A stretch of 64,000 nt of DNA from F22 sp963668535 (GCA_963668535.1 OY764867.1:1984001-2048000); one strand, 5' to 3'. Numbered from the stretch's first letter, positions 33,186-42,990 are shown. Numbers and translations: made by a program. Notes: generated from the letters alone by a model not told the origin.

Positions 33186-34634
33186 ATGTGTAAGAATGCA
33201 TTTTTTATACTTGTGATGTTGGGCAACATGTTTTTAGCAACCGCGCATGCACATGAATCCCTTCCCAAACATTTTTTAGATACAACAGAGGAGATGTTGG
33301 CAGTACATTTAGCCTCTCCTTTTGACTTTTCATTGTTGTTGAGTGGGAACTTTGGAGAATTACGTTCCGACCATTTCCATGGAGGAATTGATTTTAAAAC
33401 ACAAGGAACTATTGGGCACCCTATCAGTGCGTTGGCACATGGATATATAGCTAGAGCTAGTGTTACCCATGGTTCGGGATATGTCTTAGACATTCACTAT
33501 GATAATGGATTGACTAGCATTTGTCGTCACCTCTCGCGTTTTCTTCCAGAAATACAGGACACGATACGTAGTCAACAGTATAAAGATGAGACTTGGCAGG
33601 TGAGTATCCCTTTTTCCAGACACCAATACCCCGTGGACGCAGGTGATGTTGTGGGCTATTCGGGCAATACTGGCTATAGTTGGGCTCCACATTTACACCT
33701 TGATCTGTTTGACAATAAAACAGGCGATCAAATAGATCCACTCCCTTATTTTGCTGATCGATTAAAGGATAGCAAAGCTCCCGAACTTATCGAAATGCGC
33801 ATAGATCCATTGTACAACTATGGTGTTGTTGACAATCAGCAACGTGCGTGGGGTAAAGTAGGCATTGCTCTAAAGGCTTTTGATCGTATGGACAAAACGA
33901 GCAATATATATGGCGTGTATAAAGTGCAAGTTGAAGTCGATGGCAAGCAAGTATATGCCCATGTGATTGATCGCTTCAATCACGAAGAAAATGCACAATT
34001 TGCTCAATGGGCCCCCGATAATTACATCCATTGTTACGTGCCAAATGAGGTGCATATGCGTATGCTTCATCCCGATAAGCAGCGTGGGTATATAAGCATT
34101 GATGAGGCTCGTCCGTATGTGGTTAAGATCAAGTTGACAGATAGATATGGAAATACTCGTACCTATAGACGCACAATTGTAGGCAAGCCGCAAGAAGTGC
34201 CTTACGATTTTAAGCACGCTTGGAGTCCATGGGCTAGGATGGTCGATATGCCTTTGCAGACTCTAGTGGCCGGTGGGGTGAATAGTGTGTCGGTCGATGC
34301 TGTATCTGCTTTTTATAATCCGTCTATTAGAGATAGCATATTAGCTGCACAACTCGCCATAGATACCATACCTCCTCGTGTATATCCAGTGGGCGCATCG
34401 ACTTGGGGGAAATGTGGGCGCATCGTTTTTAAAGCAAAAGAAATCCCAGCTTTCTATCGAGGAGAAATTGATGGAAAATTTGCGCTTTTTGGAATGGAGA
34501 ATGCTATTCGCAAAAAAATCATTTGTCGACTAGATGCGCATCGAATACAAAAAGGCCAACTTCATCACTTACGTTTTGTTGCAAGTGATCAAGCTGGCAA
34601 TAAAGTTGTTATCGAACGTCGCTTTAGATGGTAG
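33186..34634 (+). CDS. M23 family metallopeptidase, secreted
   Basis: A 482-residue protein with a cleavable signal peptide (ending near AHAHE). The LytM peptidase is N-terminal (about residues 45-190) with zinc motifs FHGGIDF and HLHLDLF; a long C-terminal beta-rich region of about 280 residues follows, without a motif I can name. It should act on peptidoglycan in the periplasm. Its stop is 4 nt from the stop of the convergent mltG. Confidence 0.92.
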   Translation: MCKNAFFILVMLGNMFLATAHAHESLPKHFLDTTEEMLAVHLASPFDFSLLLSGNFGELRSDHFHGGIDFKTQGTIGHPISALAHGYIARASVTHGSGYVLDIHYDNGLTSICRHLSRFLPEIQDTIRSQQYKDETWQVSIPFSRHQYPVDAGDVVGYSGNTGYSWAPHLHLDLFDNKTGDQIDPLPYFADRLKDSKAPELIEMRIDPLYNYGVVDNQQRAWGKVGIALKAFDRMDKTSNIYGVYKVQVEVDGKQVYAHVIDRFNHEENAQFAQWAPDNYIHCYVPNEVHMRMLHPDKQRGYISIDEARPYVVKIKLTDRYGNTRTYRRTIVGKPQEVPYDFKHAWSPWARMVDMPLQTLVAGGVNSVSVDAVSAFYNPSIRDSILAAQLAIDTIPPRVYPVGASTWGKCGRIVFKAKEIPAFYRGEIDGKFALFGMENAIRKKIICRLDAHRIQKGQLHHLRFVASDQAGNKVVIERRFRW

Positions 34635-34638
34635 TCGC

Positions 34639-35640
34639 TTATTTGTAGACCTTCCTTCTGTTCAGTGCTTTGCGATAGAGGCGTGCATTCCTATTATGTT
34701 CGCTTAATGTTTTGGCGAAGCGGTGTGTACCAGAAAAGTCTTCTTTGGCACACATATATAAATAAGGATGTTTTGGGGCGTGAAGCACTGCGTCTATCGC
34801 TTGTGTTGAAACCATACGTATTGGACTGGGCGGCAATCCCACATGCTTATAAGTATTGTATGGAGAATCATAAGCTAAGTGCTTGTTTAAGACGCGTCTA
34901 ATTGTCCAATCGCCAACGGCATATTTAATAGTAGGATCGGCTTGTAGTGGCATACCAATACGTAATCTATTCATATACAATCCAGCAATGATAGGTTGTT
35001 CTTTTATATTATTGCTTTCCTCTTGCACGATGGAGGCAAGAGTGGTTACTTCTTGTGGTGTCAAGCCTTGTTTCTTTGCTAGATCTTTGCGTCTTTTTGT
35101 CCAAAAGGCATCGTATTCTTTTTGTAGTCTAGCTTTGAGCTTGGATGGCGTAATAGTCCAATACACCTCATAGGTATTGGCCAAACACCAATATAATGCT
35201 GTTGTATCTTGCAATATACTGTCCACCGATTCTGTGCTAATCATAAGTTGTGAAGCGATGTCCTCGGCAGCTTCATGAATATCTCTTTTGGCAGTGAAGG
35301 TCAGCTCAATGGGAGTTTGATATCCTCTAGTTAGCTGAATGAAAACGAATCGAGCTGGAGATTGTCCATTTAAGATATAGTGTCCTGGCTTAAAATGCTC
35401 TATTTTTCGATAGCTTGTGAGCAACCTTAGACCTTTTAATACTTTGGGCGATAATGTCTTTTGCTTGAGATGAGCATAGGTGCTATCAATAGGTTCGTTG
35501 GGGTAAATTAATATAGTATTTTCTGTTGATACGCTGGTTGCTGGCGAAAATATGTAATAGTATGTCATGCCTACTCCTATAGATGCAAGTATACAGATAG
35601 GAATAAGAATCCAGAGAGCAATCTTTATTGATCTTTTCAT
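34639..35640 (-). CDS. mltG: Endolytic murein transglycosylase
   Basis: A 333-residue membrane-anchored YceG/MltG protein that cuts nascent glycan strands. One membrane segment near residues 8-30 is followed by a LysM-like region and the catalytic domain with TLASIVQEESN (conserved Glu 208), LYMNRLRIGMPLQADPT and the Y-NTY-GLPPSPI motif. It converges with the M23 gene with no terminator between them; YkvA lies upstream. Confidence 0.95.
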   Translation of the reverse strand: MKRSIKIALWILIPICILASIGVGMTYYYIFSPATSVSTENTILIYPNEPIDSTYAHLKQKTLSPKVLKGLRLLTSYRKIEHFKPGHYILNGQSPARFVFIQLTRGYQTPIELTFTAKRDIHEAAEDIASQLMISTESVDSILQDTTALYWCLANTYEVYWTITPSKLKARLQKEYDAFWTKRRKDLAKKQGLTPQEVTTLASIVQEESNNIKEQPIIAGLYMNRLRIGMPLQADPTIKYAVGDWTIRRVLNKHLAYDSPYNTYKHVGLPPSPIRMVSTQAIDAVLHAPKHPYLYMCAKEDFSGTHRFAKTLSEHNRNARLYRKALNRRKVYK

Positions 35641-35710
35641 TGTGAGGTCTTTTCAATAGGGCCTTTTAATAAGTATATACTACTGTATGAGGGAGGATAA
35701 GTAGAAGTGT

Positions 35711-36181
35711 TTAGAGAGTCTCCTCTTTTTCATTTTCCTCTTCTTGAGAATATTCCTCAATAATGATTCCATCTTCTATACCTGCTTGCCAGTTTTTGTA
35801 ACGAGTCAATTCGTCACGAAGAAGAGAAAATGTATAGGTTAAGACCACTACATCGTCCAAAAGTCCTACAAATGGGATAAAATCAGGAATGATGTCTAGA
35901 GGAGATAGTACATACACTAATGCTGCCAGTGCTACGGTTAATGCCCACTTAGAATGTTTGGTGTATTTATTATGGATAATATCAGATATGTAGCTGATAA
36001 GCGTTTCGGCTTCTTTGAGTACTTGCTTAAAGTGCTTGTTGGCTTGAATTTTTTCCCAAGTCTTGCGCAATATCTCTTTTACGTCGTCAATTTTGTCTTT
36101 ATTGTTTTCTAGCAGTTCCTTGGCTTTATTTGTCCATTGACTGCTGTCTGTAAACTGGTGTATAATTTTCTCTTTATCCAT
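35711..36181 (-). CDS. YkvA family membrane protein (DUF1232)
   Basis: A 156-residue protein. The N-terminal 75 residues are charged and helical; the DUF1232 core follows, with LVYVLSPLDIIPDFIPFVG and LLDDVVVLTYTFSLLRDEL. The tail is very acidic. The function of the family is not known. It is 70 nt upstream of mltG on the same strand, so the two are probably co-transcribed. Confidence 0.92.
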   Translation of the reverse strand: MDKEKIIHQFTDSSQWTNKAKELLENNKDKIDDVKEILRKTWEKIQANKHFKQVLKEAETLISYISDIIHNKYTKHSKWALTVALAALVYVLSPLDIIPDFIPFVGLLDDVVVLTYTFSLLRDELTRYKNWQAGIEDGIIIEEYSQEEENEKEETL

Positions 36182-36754
36182 ATACTATATTGTTTTTGTT
36201 ATTGAGCGCAATATACGAAAAAACTTGATTCTGAGCAAATACTCACTTTCTTACTCTATATAGTCTTTGCATGTATAATGATAGATTATTTCATGGCGTG
36301 TTTTCGCATGAAAAATGTAGAATGCACAAATAAATAAGAAATGTCTATATATGTGTACTTACAAATCTATACAATCGTTTTATTTTGTCCAACTTTTCTG
36401 TCTCTTATTTCTGAGTTAATCTATACAAATCTATACATCTTCCTGTATAAAAGTATTAAAACATAAATAAATGTAAAACACAAACCTTTGTTTTAAAGAG
36501 TTTTTAAGTGTTTAATAAAGTAAATCAAGGTTTATCTATATGTATATCCATATCCCTTGTTTATCTTTGCAAGGTCGGTTTTTAAAAGATATTTGTGTAA
36601 ACTATAATCAAATTGATTGTTTGCGTGTTAGCATATATTATATTATTAAATGTGATGTATGTAGAGTTTTTCTCTCTCATATAGTTTGATGATTAGTTAA
36701 TATTAGTATATCAAACTAGTGGTGTGATAATGTATTAAATAACAAACATGTGTG
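36182..36754. other. Long AT-rich region before the tethered regulator
   Basis: No gene seen in 570 bp. It contains AATCTATACA three times (36364-36373, and the adjacent pair 36418-36427 and 36428-36437) and a promoter box at 36562. The leader from that promoter would be about 175 nt. Confidence 0.5.
36562..36570 (+). promoter_or_regulatory. -7 box upstream of the tethered regulator
   Basis: TATCTTTGC; transcription would start near 36576. Confidence 0.5.
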
Positions 36755-37450
36755 ATGATAGGCTTGTATATCTTTCCCTTCTGTTGGGCTCTAGGAGCTT
36801 GCTTTCTGGAGTTGTTGAACCTTGAAGTGATTCAGAGGGGCATGGATATGAACTGGCAGGAGTATAATTTGACTCTGTTGTCTAGTAGCCAACCAGTGGT
36901 ACCTAGCGCCAGTAGTTATGATTGGGTATCTACGGTATCTATAGCATTGATTGTGTTGACGTATATTTTAATTACAATACTAGTCGTTATTCTGGTTAAA
37001 CGTGGAGGAATAGGCAAAAACCATGCTTCACTTTTTAACAAAGGTGGTGAATCACAAACTAGGACGGTAGATGATGAAACGGCTGAAGAACAATATACTG
37101 CACATGCAAGTTCTATATTACATGCAGCTTCTCGCATTGTGCCTAGTATAAAACAATGGACAGAAGTTAAAAAGCAGGTTGAGAGTAGCGAGTTGCCAGT
37201 AAGTTTACAAGAGAGGTATCTGAATGCTTTGGCTCATTTTGACAAACAAAGATTTGAAGAAGTGGGGAGTATGGCAAAACATAAGCTCACGGAAAGTGAT
37301 AAGCGATATATGATTTGTTTTATTGTGGGGATGAGTATGGCAGATATTGCCACAATATTTCACGTAGAACCTACCAGTTTATATACGATGAAATATAGAA
37401 TTAAGAAAAAATTTCCTCCTGAGCTAATTGACTATATAGAGTTTTTATGA
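36755..37450 (+). CDS. Membrane-tethered helix-turn-helix protein
   Basis: About 231 residues. A hydrophobic N-terminal segment (1-20) and a second membrane helix near 60-84 enclose a short outside loop of about 40 residues. The cytoplasmic part is a helical linker followed by a C-terminal HTH of the LuxR/sigma-4 type (LTESDKRYMICFIVGMSMADIATIFHVEPTSLYTMKYRIKKKF). Similar HTHs end large TPR regulators in Bacteroidota, but here no TPR is present. I prefer the ATG at 36755 over the adjacent GTG at 36752. It precedes the large lipoprotein gene by 64 nt and may control it. Confidence 0.75.
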   Translation: MIGLYIFPFCWALGACFLELLNLEVIQRGMDMNWQEYNLTLLSSSQPVVPSASSYDWVSTVSIALIVLTYILITILVVILVKRGGIGKNHASLFNKGGESQTRTVDDETAEEQYTAHASSILHAASRIVPSIKQWTEVKKQVESSELPVSLQERYLNALAHFDKQRFEEVGSMAKHKLTESDKRYMICFIVGMSMADIATIFHVEPTSLYTMKYRIKKKFPPELIDYIEFL

Positions 37451-37514
37451 ATTCATGATAATATATTGAGATCCTATAATTTTAATTTGATTGTTTAATT
37501 AGAAATCTATTACT

Positions 37515-40499
37515 ATGAACAAGAAGATTTTTCAAGCGCTTTTTATGATAAGCGCAATGGTAGTAGGTACAGCTGGTTTTGTAGGCTGTAGCGAAGATTA
37601 TGACGATGATATTAATCGTCTGGAAACGCTCATAAATGAGAACGAGAACGCAATTTCTGCTATTAACCAATTGGTTGCTAGTGGTAGCGTAATTACTGGT
37701 GTTGCCACGAGTGCTGAAGGATTAGAAATAACCTTGAGTAATGGCCAAAAATATACCATTACTGATGGTATAGATGGTACAGATGCAGTGCTTTGGACTG
37801 TAGGAGAAGATGGCTATTGGTATAAAGATGGTGTGAAACAAGATTTTAAAGCTATCGGCGAAGACGGTGTCGATGGTCAAGATGGTGCTGACGGTGTAAA
37901 TGGTGCTGACGGTGCTCCTGGTGGGTACTACAAACCAAACGTTGATGGTACTTGGGATTTATATAGTGCTGACGGTACGCTGCTTGATGCAGATACAGGT
38001 CTAGACTGGAAGGTGCCATTGGGTGGCAACGAAGAACCATTGACTGCTGTGTGGAATCCAGATGGTAGTTTGGTTTTGAGTGGCGAAGCTACTAACAATG
38101 AAACACTTGTGATTGGACAATCTGTACTTTCAGATTTAGTGTTTATTCCTCAATATACTATGGATGGACACAATGCACAAGAAGTGAAGTATATTCCATT
38201 TAGAAATGCAAGACCATGTTGGGGTATGCCAGCAATGCATAGTGCAGAAGAAGTACATTATCGTATCAATCCTACTTCTATCGATAAGGAAGAAGTAGAA
38301 TGGGACTTTATTGGCCGTACTTTGGTTACTCGTGCAACAGGTGATATGGATTATTTTGAACCAATTACTACTTGTGAAGACTATGGTGTTGGTGCATTGA
38401 CATTCTTATTGCAATTTGGAGAAGAAGATTCAGAATTTGTTGATCTTAGTCAATATCTAATTCCAGAAGGTTTATCAGGTGGACAAGAAGCTGTTACGTT
38501 TGCTCTAAAGGGGGTTCAAGCAGTACAATTGGGTGCACAAGAGTCACAAACTGTTATTTCTGATTATGCAGTTGCAGTGCCTTCTATCTTCGAACCAGTG
38601 ATTGCTAGAACAGATATGGAAGTGGATGAACCACTAGGTGCTAATCCAAATAAATTGTTGTTGAGTAATATTTATGACCAACTTCCTCATATCAGTGCTC
38701 CTCATACTTATGAAATTCACCCTGGTGTGCCATTTGATTTGACTAAGCATATTTTTGCTTGTGCTGAAGCAGATGCATCTGCTCGTCCTCTTATCATGCA
38801 AGATGCTGATCTAAATTTCGTTGAAAATTATGGTTTCGTAACTGGTGACTATCGTCTAGAATTTACTAAGGTAACTGATTATCTAGGATATGATGATGAA
38901 ACAGATCAATCATATTTCATTGATATTGACCCTGTAACTGGTATTTTGACTGTGAATACGACTGCTTCTAGTTTGGCTCGTAGACCAGTTGTGAAGGTAA
39001 CATGGTATGCAAATAAGGATTATGGTTGCCCAAGTGAAGATAGAATTGTGAAGGTAGCATATATCAAGTTTGTTATTACTCCAGTTCCTGTTAGCATTGC
39101 TCCATTTGAATTGGGTCAAATTCCATACAGTGATCTGTTTGTGGATTGGTTAGTTCCATCACAATGGGTTAATGTACATCCAAATTATCCATTGTCATCA
39201 CGTAGTTACAAGTGGATGTGTATTGATTGGACAACAGTCAACGACGATGTTTACGAACCTCTAGGTGTATCTCATGACGAATTCATGGGTACATACTACA
39301 GAGATATATCTCCATGGCCATATGATTTGGTTAATTATCAAGTAGTATCTCATAAGATGATGGATGGTGCTGGTGCATATACTATTGATGCCAATGATCC
39401 AATTATCTTCGCATGGGTAAGTACAAATTGGTTTACTGCTCCAAATGTGGATACATACGCAATGTGTCTTGGTGTAACTCCATTTGCTAAGTTTGGTAAG
39501 TATGAAGTGAAGGTACAAGTTGATCCTGGTGATCATCATCCAGTGGTTACATTTACTTTCCATTATGAAATCCTAAGACCTGATCTAGTGGTACCAATGG
39601 TTCCTGGATTCTTGTTAGATCCATCTGCTGATCCTAAGACTATTGTAACTCAAGGTACAGATTACGGATTCCCAGGTAACTATAGAATGCAGGCTTATGC
39701 TGGTGAAGCATTCAATAGAGGTAAGTCTATCAATGGGGCAACTTCATATCGTTCATTCTTCGGTGAAGATACTAACGGTGCTCCTACATGGGTTGCTGGT
39801 TTGATTAATGAAACGGATCATAGAATCACATTACGTTCAAGTACTACAGAGGATAAACGTTTGACTATGTACGACTTCGGTGGTGGTTATGATAACTATC
39901 GTTACGTAAATACAGGTCCATTAGGTGATCGAAATATCAACCATATATTTGGATGGAATGATCAACAAGGCATTAGATATATGATTTCTCCTGCTTACAA
40001 GCTATGGGAAGATGATCGTACATATCTATTGAAGCTTACTACTTCTTATCCAAATGGTGAAACAAATGTACATAGCTACAATTTGATGTTTGTGAATCCA
40101 TTGGCAATGACAGTAGCAGATATTCTATTTACAGATTATGCAAGTGCAAACAAGGATATTCAGAATCTTCGTACTAACGTATCTGTAGATATCAATAGTC
40201 AAGAATTGATCAACGCTGGTGTTAATAATGTTGCACGTTTCTTCGATTATGATTTAAATTCAAATCAAACAGTTATGTTTGAATACCTATCAACAAACAC
40301 ACCATATGAACCATTCTTCAATAGATTGCCTCCATATATGACTCCATATGTAGGATTGTATAATGGTGTCTTTGAATGGGAAAATGATGGTACTAAGTTG
40401 ACTAGTACTGAAAAGATTGGAGAAATGACTGTGACATGTGATACTCCATTTGCTAAACGTATTGTCACTAAGGATGTACATGTACAACCTGGACAATAG
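37515..40499 (+). CDS. Large surface lipoprotein with DUF4988-type N-terminus and collagen-like tract
   Basis: A 994-residue lipoprotein (lipobox GFVGC, Cys 25). The residues just after the cysteine, SEDYDDD, are acidic as in Bacteroidota surface-export signals. A short coiled coil (about 32-55) and the DUF4988/PL29-N type segment (ITLSNGQKYTITDGIDG) follow; residues 115-137 form seven Gly-x-y triplets resembling collagen. The remaining 850 residues are beta-rich with many Pro, Tyr and Trp and no enzyme motif that I recognise. It may bind a glycan or host surface, but this is inference. A strong terminator follows at 40554. Confidence 0.8.
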   Translation: MNKKIFQALFMISAMVVGTAGFVGCSEDYDDDINRLETLINENENAISAINQLVASGSVITGVATSAEGLEITLSNGQKYTITDGIDGTDAVLWTVGEDGYWYKDGVKQDFKAIGEDGVDGQDGADGVNGADGAPGGYYKPNVDGTWDLYSADGTLLDADTGLDWKVPLGGNEEPLTAVWNPDGSLVLSGEATNNETLVIGQSVLSDLVFIPQYTMDGHNAQEVKYIPFRNARPCWGMPAMHSAEEVHYRINPTSIDKEEVEWDFIGRTLVTRATGDMDYFEPITTCEDYGVGALTFLLQFGEEDSEFVDLSQYLIPEGLSGGQEAVTFALKGVQAVQLGAQESQTVISDYAVAVPSIFEPVIARTDMEVDEPLGANPNKLLLSNIYDQLPHISAPHTYEIHPGVPFDLTKHIFACAEADASARPLIMQDADLNFVENYGFVTGDYRLEFTKVTDYLGYDDETDQSYFIDIDPVTGILTVNTTASSLARRPVVKVTWYANKDYGCPSEDRIVKVAYIKFVITPVPVSIAPFELGQIPYSDLFVDWLVPSQWVNVHPNYPLSSRSYKWMCIDWTTVNDDVYEPLGVSHDEFMGTYYRDISPWPYDLVNYQVVSHKMMDGAGAYTIDANDPIIFAWVSTNWFTAPNVDTYAMCLGVTPFAKFGKYEVKVQVDPGDHHPVVTFTFHYEILRPDLVVPMVPGFLLDPSADPKTIVTQGTDYGFPGNYRMQAYAGEAFNRGKSINGATSYRSFFGEDTNGAPTWVAGLINETDHRITLRSSTTEDKRLTMYDFGGGYDNYRYVNTGPLGDRNINHIFGWNDQQGIRYMISPAYKLWEDDRTYLLKLTTSYPNGETNVHSYNLMFVNPLAMTVADILFTDYASANKDIQNLRTNVSVDINSQELINAGVNNVARFFDYDLNSNQTVMFEYLSTNTPYEPFFNRLPPYMTPYVGLYNGVFEWENDGTKLTSTEKIGEMTVTCDTPFAKRIVTKDVHVQPGQ

Positions 40500-40553
40500 C
40501 TCTATAATATAATATGTGTCGAACGTCTATTGACGTCGAAAAATAGGTAGTGA

Positions 40554-40590
40554 AAAACGAGGGTGTCATTGGACATGGGACCCTCGTTTT
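40554..40590 (+). terminator. Terminator after the large lipoprotein gene
   Basis: AAAACGAGGGT pairs with ACCCTCGTTTT (11 bp), ending in the T run of its own right arm. Confidence 0.8.
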
Positions 40591-40629
40591 ACATAAAAAA
40601 AGTAAACTGACTTGTGAATATCTTGTCAC

Positions 40630-40740
40630 TAAATTTGCACTCGTTTTTAATTTAGATATAGGTTTCCTGGGTGCAGGAAATTGTGTTAAGTGTAAGTATA
40701 GTAGGGGGACTATGTTGTGAAACATGATCCCCTTTATTTT
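40630..40740 (+). ncRNA. Candidate small RNA
   Basis: A -7-like box TAAATTTGC at 40630-40638 is followed by a hairpin (TTTCCTG/CAGGAAA, 40663-40680) and then a terminator-like stem with GGGG/CCCC and ATGTT/AACAT arms (40703-40733) and a T-rich tail. No reading frame of use lies inside. The -33 element is poor. The structure fits a free transcript of about 95 nt. Confidence 0.4.
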
Positions 40741-40984
40741 ATGGATAATGTGCTAGTAATGAGACTGCTGATTGGCTAATATAAGGGGAAATGGTGTAGG
40801 AAAGAATCTTATTTAAAAGTAAAAATAGACAATATCACTTGGGTACTATGTAAAATAAGTCTAAGTTTAGTTCGTATGGAAAATAAATTGCAGATTTATT
40901 TCCCTAATTCAAAGATAATCCGTTCCTTTGTGCTTGAATTTGCAAATAAAATTCTATATAGTAATATTCAAACAATAATAAGTC

Positions 40985-41389
40985 ATGAAAATTTCTCACA
41001 TTGAGCACCTAGGTATCGCAGTAAAGAGTATTGAAGAAGCGCTTCCATACTATGAAAAGGTACTAGGACTAGAATGCTACAACATCGAGACAGTAGAAGA
41101 CCAAAAAGTGCGTACTGCATTTTTGAAAGTAGGAGATGTCAAGCTAGAACTTTTGGAACCAACAAGTGAAGAAAGTACTATCGCTAAGTTCATCGCAAAA
41201 AAAGGTGAAGGTATTCACCACCTTGCTTTTGCTGTAGCTGATGGCGTACAAAATGCGCTTGGTGAGATGGAATCTAACGAAATCCGTCTTATTGACAAAG
41301 CACCTCGTAAGGGAGCTGAAAACCTAAACATTGCATTCCTTCACCCAAAGTCAACTCAGGGTATCCTAACTGAACTTTGCGAGAAGTAA
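40985..41389 (+). CDS. mce: Methylmalonyl-CoA epimerase
   Basis: A 134-residue vicinal-oxygen-chelate protein that interconverts (R)- and (S)-methylmalonyl-CoA. It shows the HLGIAVKSIEEALPYYEKVLGL start, the KLELLEP metal-ligand segment and GIHHLAFAV, all standard for the family. It opens the decarboxylase operon, 30 nt before mmdA, linking the mutase product to the Na+ pump. Confidence 0.97.
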   Translation: MKISHIEHLGIAVKSIEEALPYYEKVLGLECYNIETVEDQKVRTAFLKVGDVKLELLEPTSEESTIAKFIAKKGEGIHHLAFAVADGVQNALGEMESNEIRLIDKAPRKGAENLNIAFLHPKSTQGILTELCEK

Positions 41390-41419
41390 TCCATTCAATC
41401 AGAAAAAAGAAAATGTATT

Positions 41420-42973
41420 ATGAGTAACCAATTGGAGAAAGTAAAAGAGCTTATTGAGTTGCGTGCTCAGGCTCGTATCGGTGGTGGTGAAAAAGCTATC
41501 GAGAAACAACACGCAAAGGGAAAGTACACTGCTCGTGAGCGTATAGCTCAACTACTTGATGAAGGTAGTTTCGAGGAAATGGATATGTTTGTAAAGCACC
41601 GCTGTACAAACTTTGGCATGGAAAAGAAGCAGTATCTTGGTGATGGTGTAGTCACTGGTTTTGGTACAATTGAAGGACGTCTCGTATATGTCTTTGCTCA
41701 AGACTTTACAGTAGCAGCCGGTTCTCTTTCTGAAGCAATGGCTATGAAGATTTGCAAGGTCATGGACCAAGCAATGAAGATGGGAGCACCTTGTATCGGT
41801 ATTAATGATTCGGGTGGTGCACGTATTCAAGAAGGTATCAATGCATTGGCTGGATATGCTGAAATCTTCCAACGCAATATCATGGCATCTGGTGTTATTC
41901 CACAAATCTCTGGTATTTTTGGTCCTTGTGCAGGTGGTGCAGTGTATTCTCCTGCATTGACTGACTTCACTTTGATGACAGAAGGTACTTCATACATGTT
42001 CTTGACTGGTCCAGCTGTTGTGAAAACAGTAACTGGTGAAGATGTCACTCAAGAACAACTAGGTGGTGCAAGTGTACACTCATCTAAGAGTGGTGTGACT
42101 CATTTCACAGCACCAACAGGTGAAGAAGGACTTGCTATTATCCGCAAATTGCTTAGCTATATCCCACAAAACAATCTAGAGGATGCTCCAATCATCGAAT
42201 GTACTGACCCAATCGATCGTTTGGAAGATAGCTTGAATGAAATCATTCCTGACAACCCAAATATGGCGTACGATATGTACGAAGTTATTGGTGCTTGTGT
42301 AGATAACGGAGAATTCCTTGAAGTACAAAATAGCTATGCTAAGAATATCATTATCGGTTTCGCTCGTTTCAATGGTCAAAGTGTGGGTATCGTGGCTAAC
42401 CAACCTAAGTTCTTGGCTGGGGTGCTTGACTGTAACGCTTCTCGTAAGGCAGCTCGTTTCATCCGTTTCTGTGATGCCTTCAATATCCCATTGGTAACAT
42501 TTGTTGATGTCCCAGGTTTCCTTCCAGGTACTGGTCAAGAATACAATGCAGTTATCCTTCACGGTGCTAAGCTTATGTATGCTTATGGTGAAGCTACTGT
42601 GCCTAAGGTAACTATCACGCTTCGTAAGTCTTATGGTGGTTCTCATATCGTGATGTCTTGTAAGCAACTTCGTGGTGATGTGAACTATGCATGGCCAACT
42701 GCTGAAATCGCTGTTATGGGTGCTGCTGGTGCAGCTGCTGTGTTGTACGCTCGTGAAGCGAAGACAAAAGAAGATCCTAAAGCATTTATCGCAGAAAAAG
42801 AAGCAGAGTACACTAAACTCTTTGCTAATCCTTATAACGCTGCTAAGTATGGATATATTGATGACGTAATCGAACCACGTAATACTCGTTTCCGTATCAT
42901 TCGTGCTTTACAGCAGTTACAGACTAAGAAGCTCTTCAATCCAGCTAAAAAGCACGGTAACATTCCATTGTAA
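41420..42973 (+). CDS. mmdA: Methylmalonyl-CoA decarboxylase alpha subunit (carboxyltransferase)
   Basis: A 517-residue acyl-CoA carboxyltransferase that moves the carboxyl group of (S)-methylmalonyl-CoA to biotin. It has the ARERI..LLDEGSF start, the GGARIQEG and GPCAGGAVYSPALTDF acyl-CoA site, and the C-terminal VPGFLPGTGQEY and RKSYGGSHIVMSCK biotin-site segments. Propionyl-CoA carboxylase beta chains are close relatives; the neighbouring Na+-pump subunits decide for decarboxylation. Confidence 0.95.
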   Translation: MSNQLEKVKELIELRAQARIGGGEKAIEKQHAKGKYTARERIAQLLDEGSFEEMDMFVKHRCTNFGMEKKQYLGDGVVTGFGTIEGRLVYVFAQDFTVAAGSLSEAMAMKICKVMDQAMKMGAPCIGINDSGGARIQEGINALAGYAEIFQRNIMASGVIPQISGIFGPCAGGAVYSPALTDFTLMTEGTSYMFLTGPAVVKTVTGEDVTQEQLGGASVHSSKSGVTHFTAPTGEEGLAIIRKLLSYIPQNNLEDAPIIECTDPIDRLEDSLNEIIPDNPNMAYDMYEVIGACVDNGEFLEVQNSYAKNIIIGFARFNGQSVGIVANQPKFLAGVLDCNASRKAARFIRFCDAFNIPLVTFVDVPGFLPGTGQEYNAVILHGAKLMYAYGEATVPKVTITLRKSYGGSHIVMSCKQLRGDVNYAWPTAEIAVMGAAGAAAVLYAREAKTKEDPKAFIAEKEAEYTKLFANPYNAAKYGYIDDVIEPRNTRFRIIRALQQLQTKKLFNPAKKHGNIPL

Positions 42974-42990
42974 CCAAAAGAAGAGCTCCC

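Larger units (their letters stand above)
40500..40984. other. Non-coding region before the methylmalonyl-CoA operon
   Basis: Holds two terminators (40554-40590 and the end of the sRNA candidate), a small-RNA candidate, and an imperfect -7-like TTCCTTTGT near 40925 that may serve mce. No protein gene seen. Confidence 0.5.

Noticed and set aside
35000..35040. Loss of a catalytic Glu in MltG (Gln in the VQEES motif)
   Set aside because: The Gln is at the first, variable position of the motif; the conserved second Glu is present.
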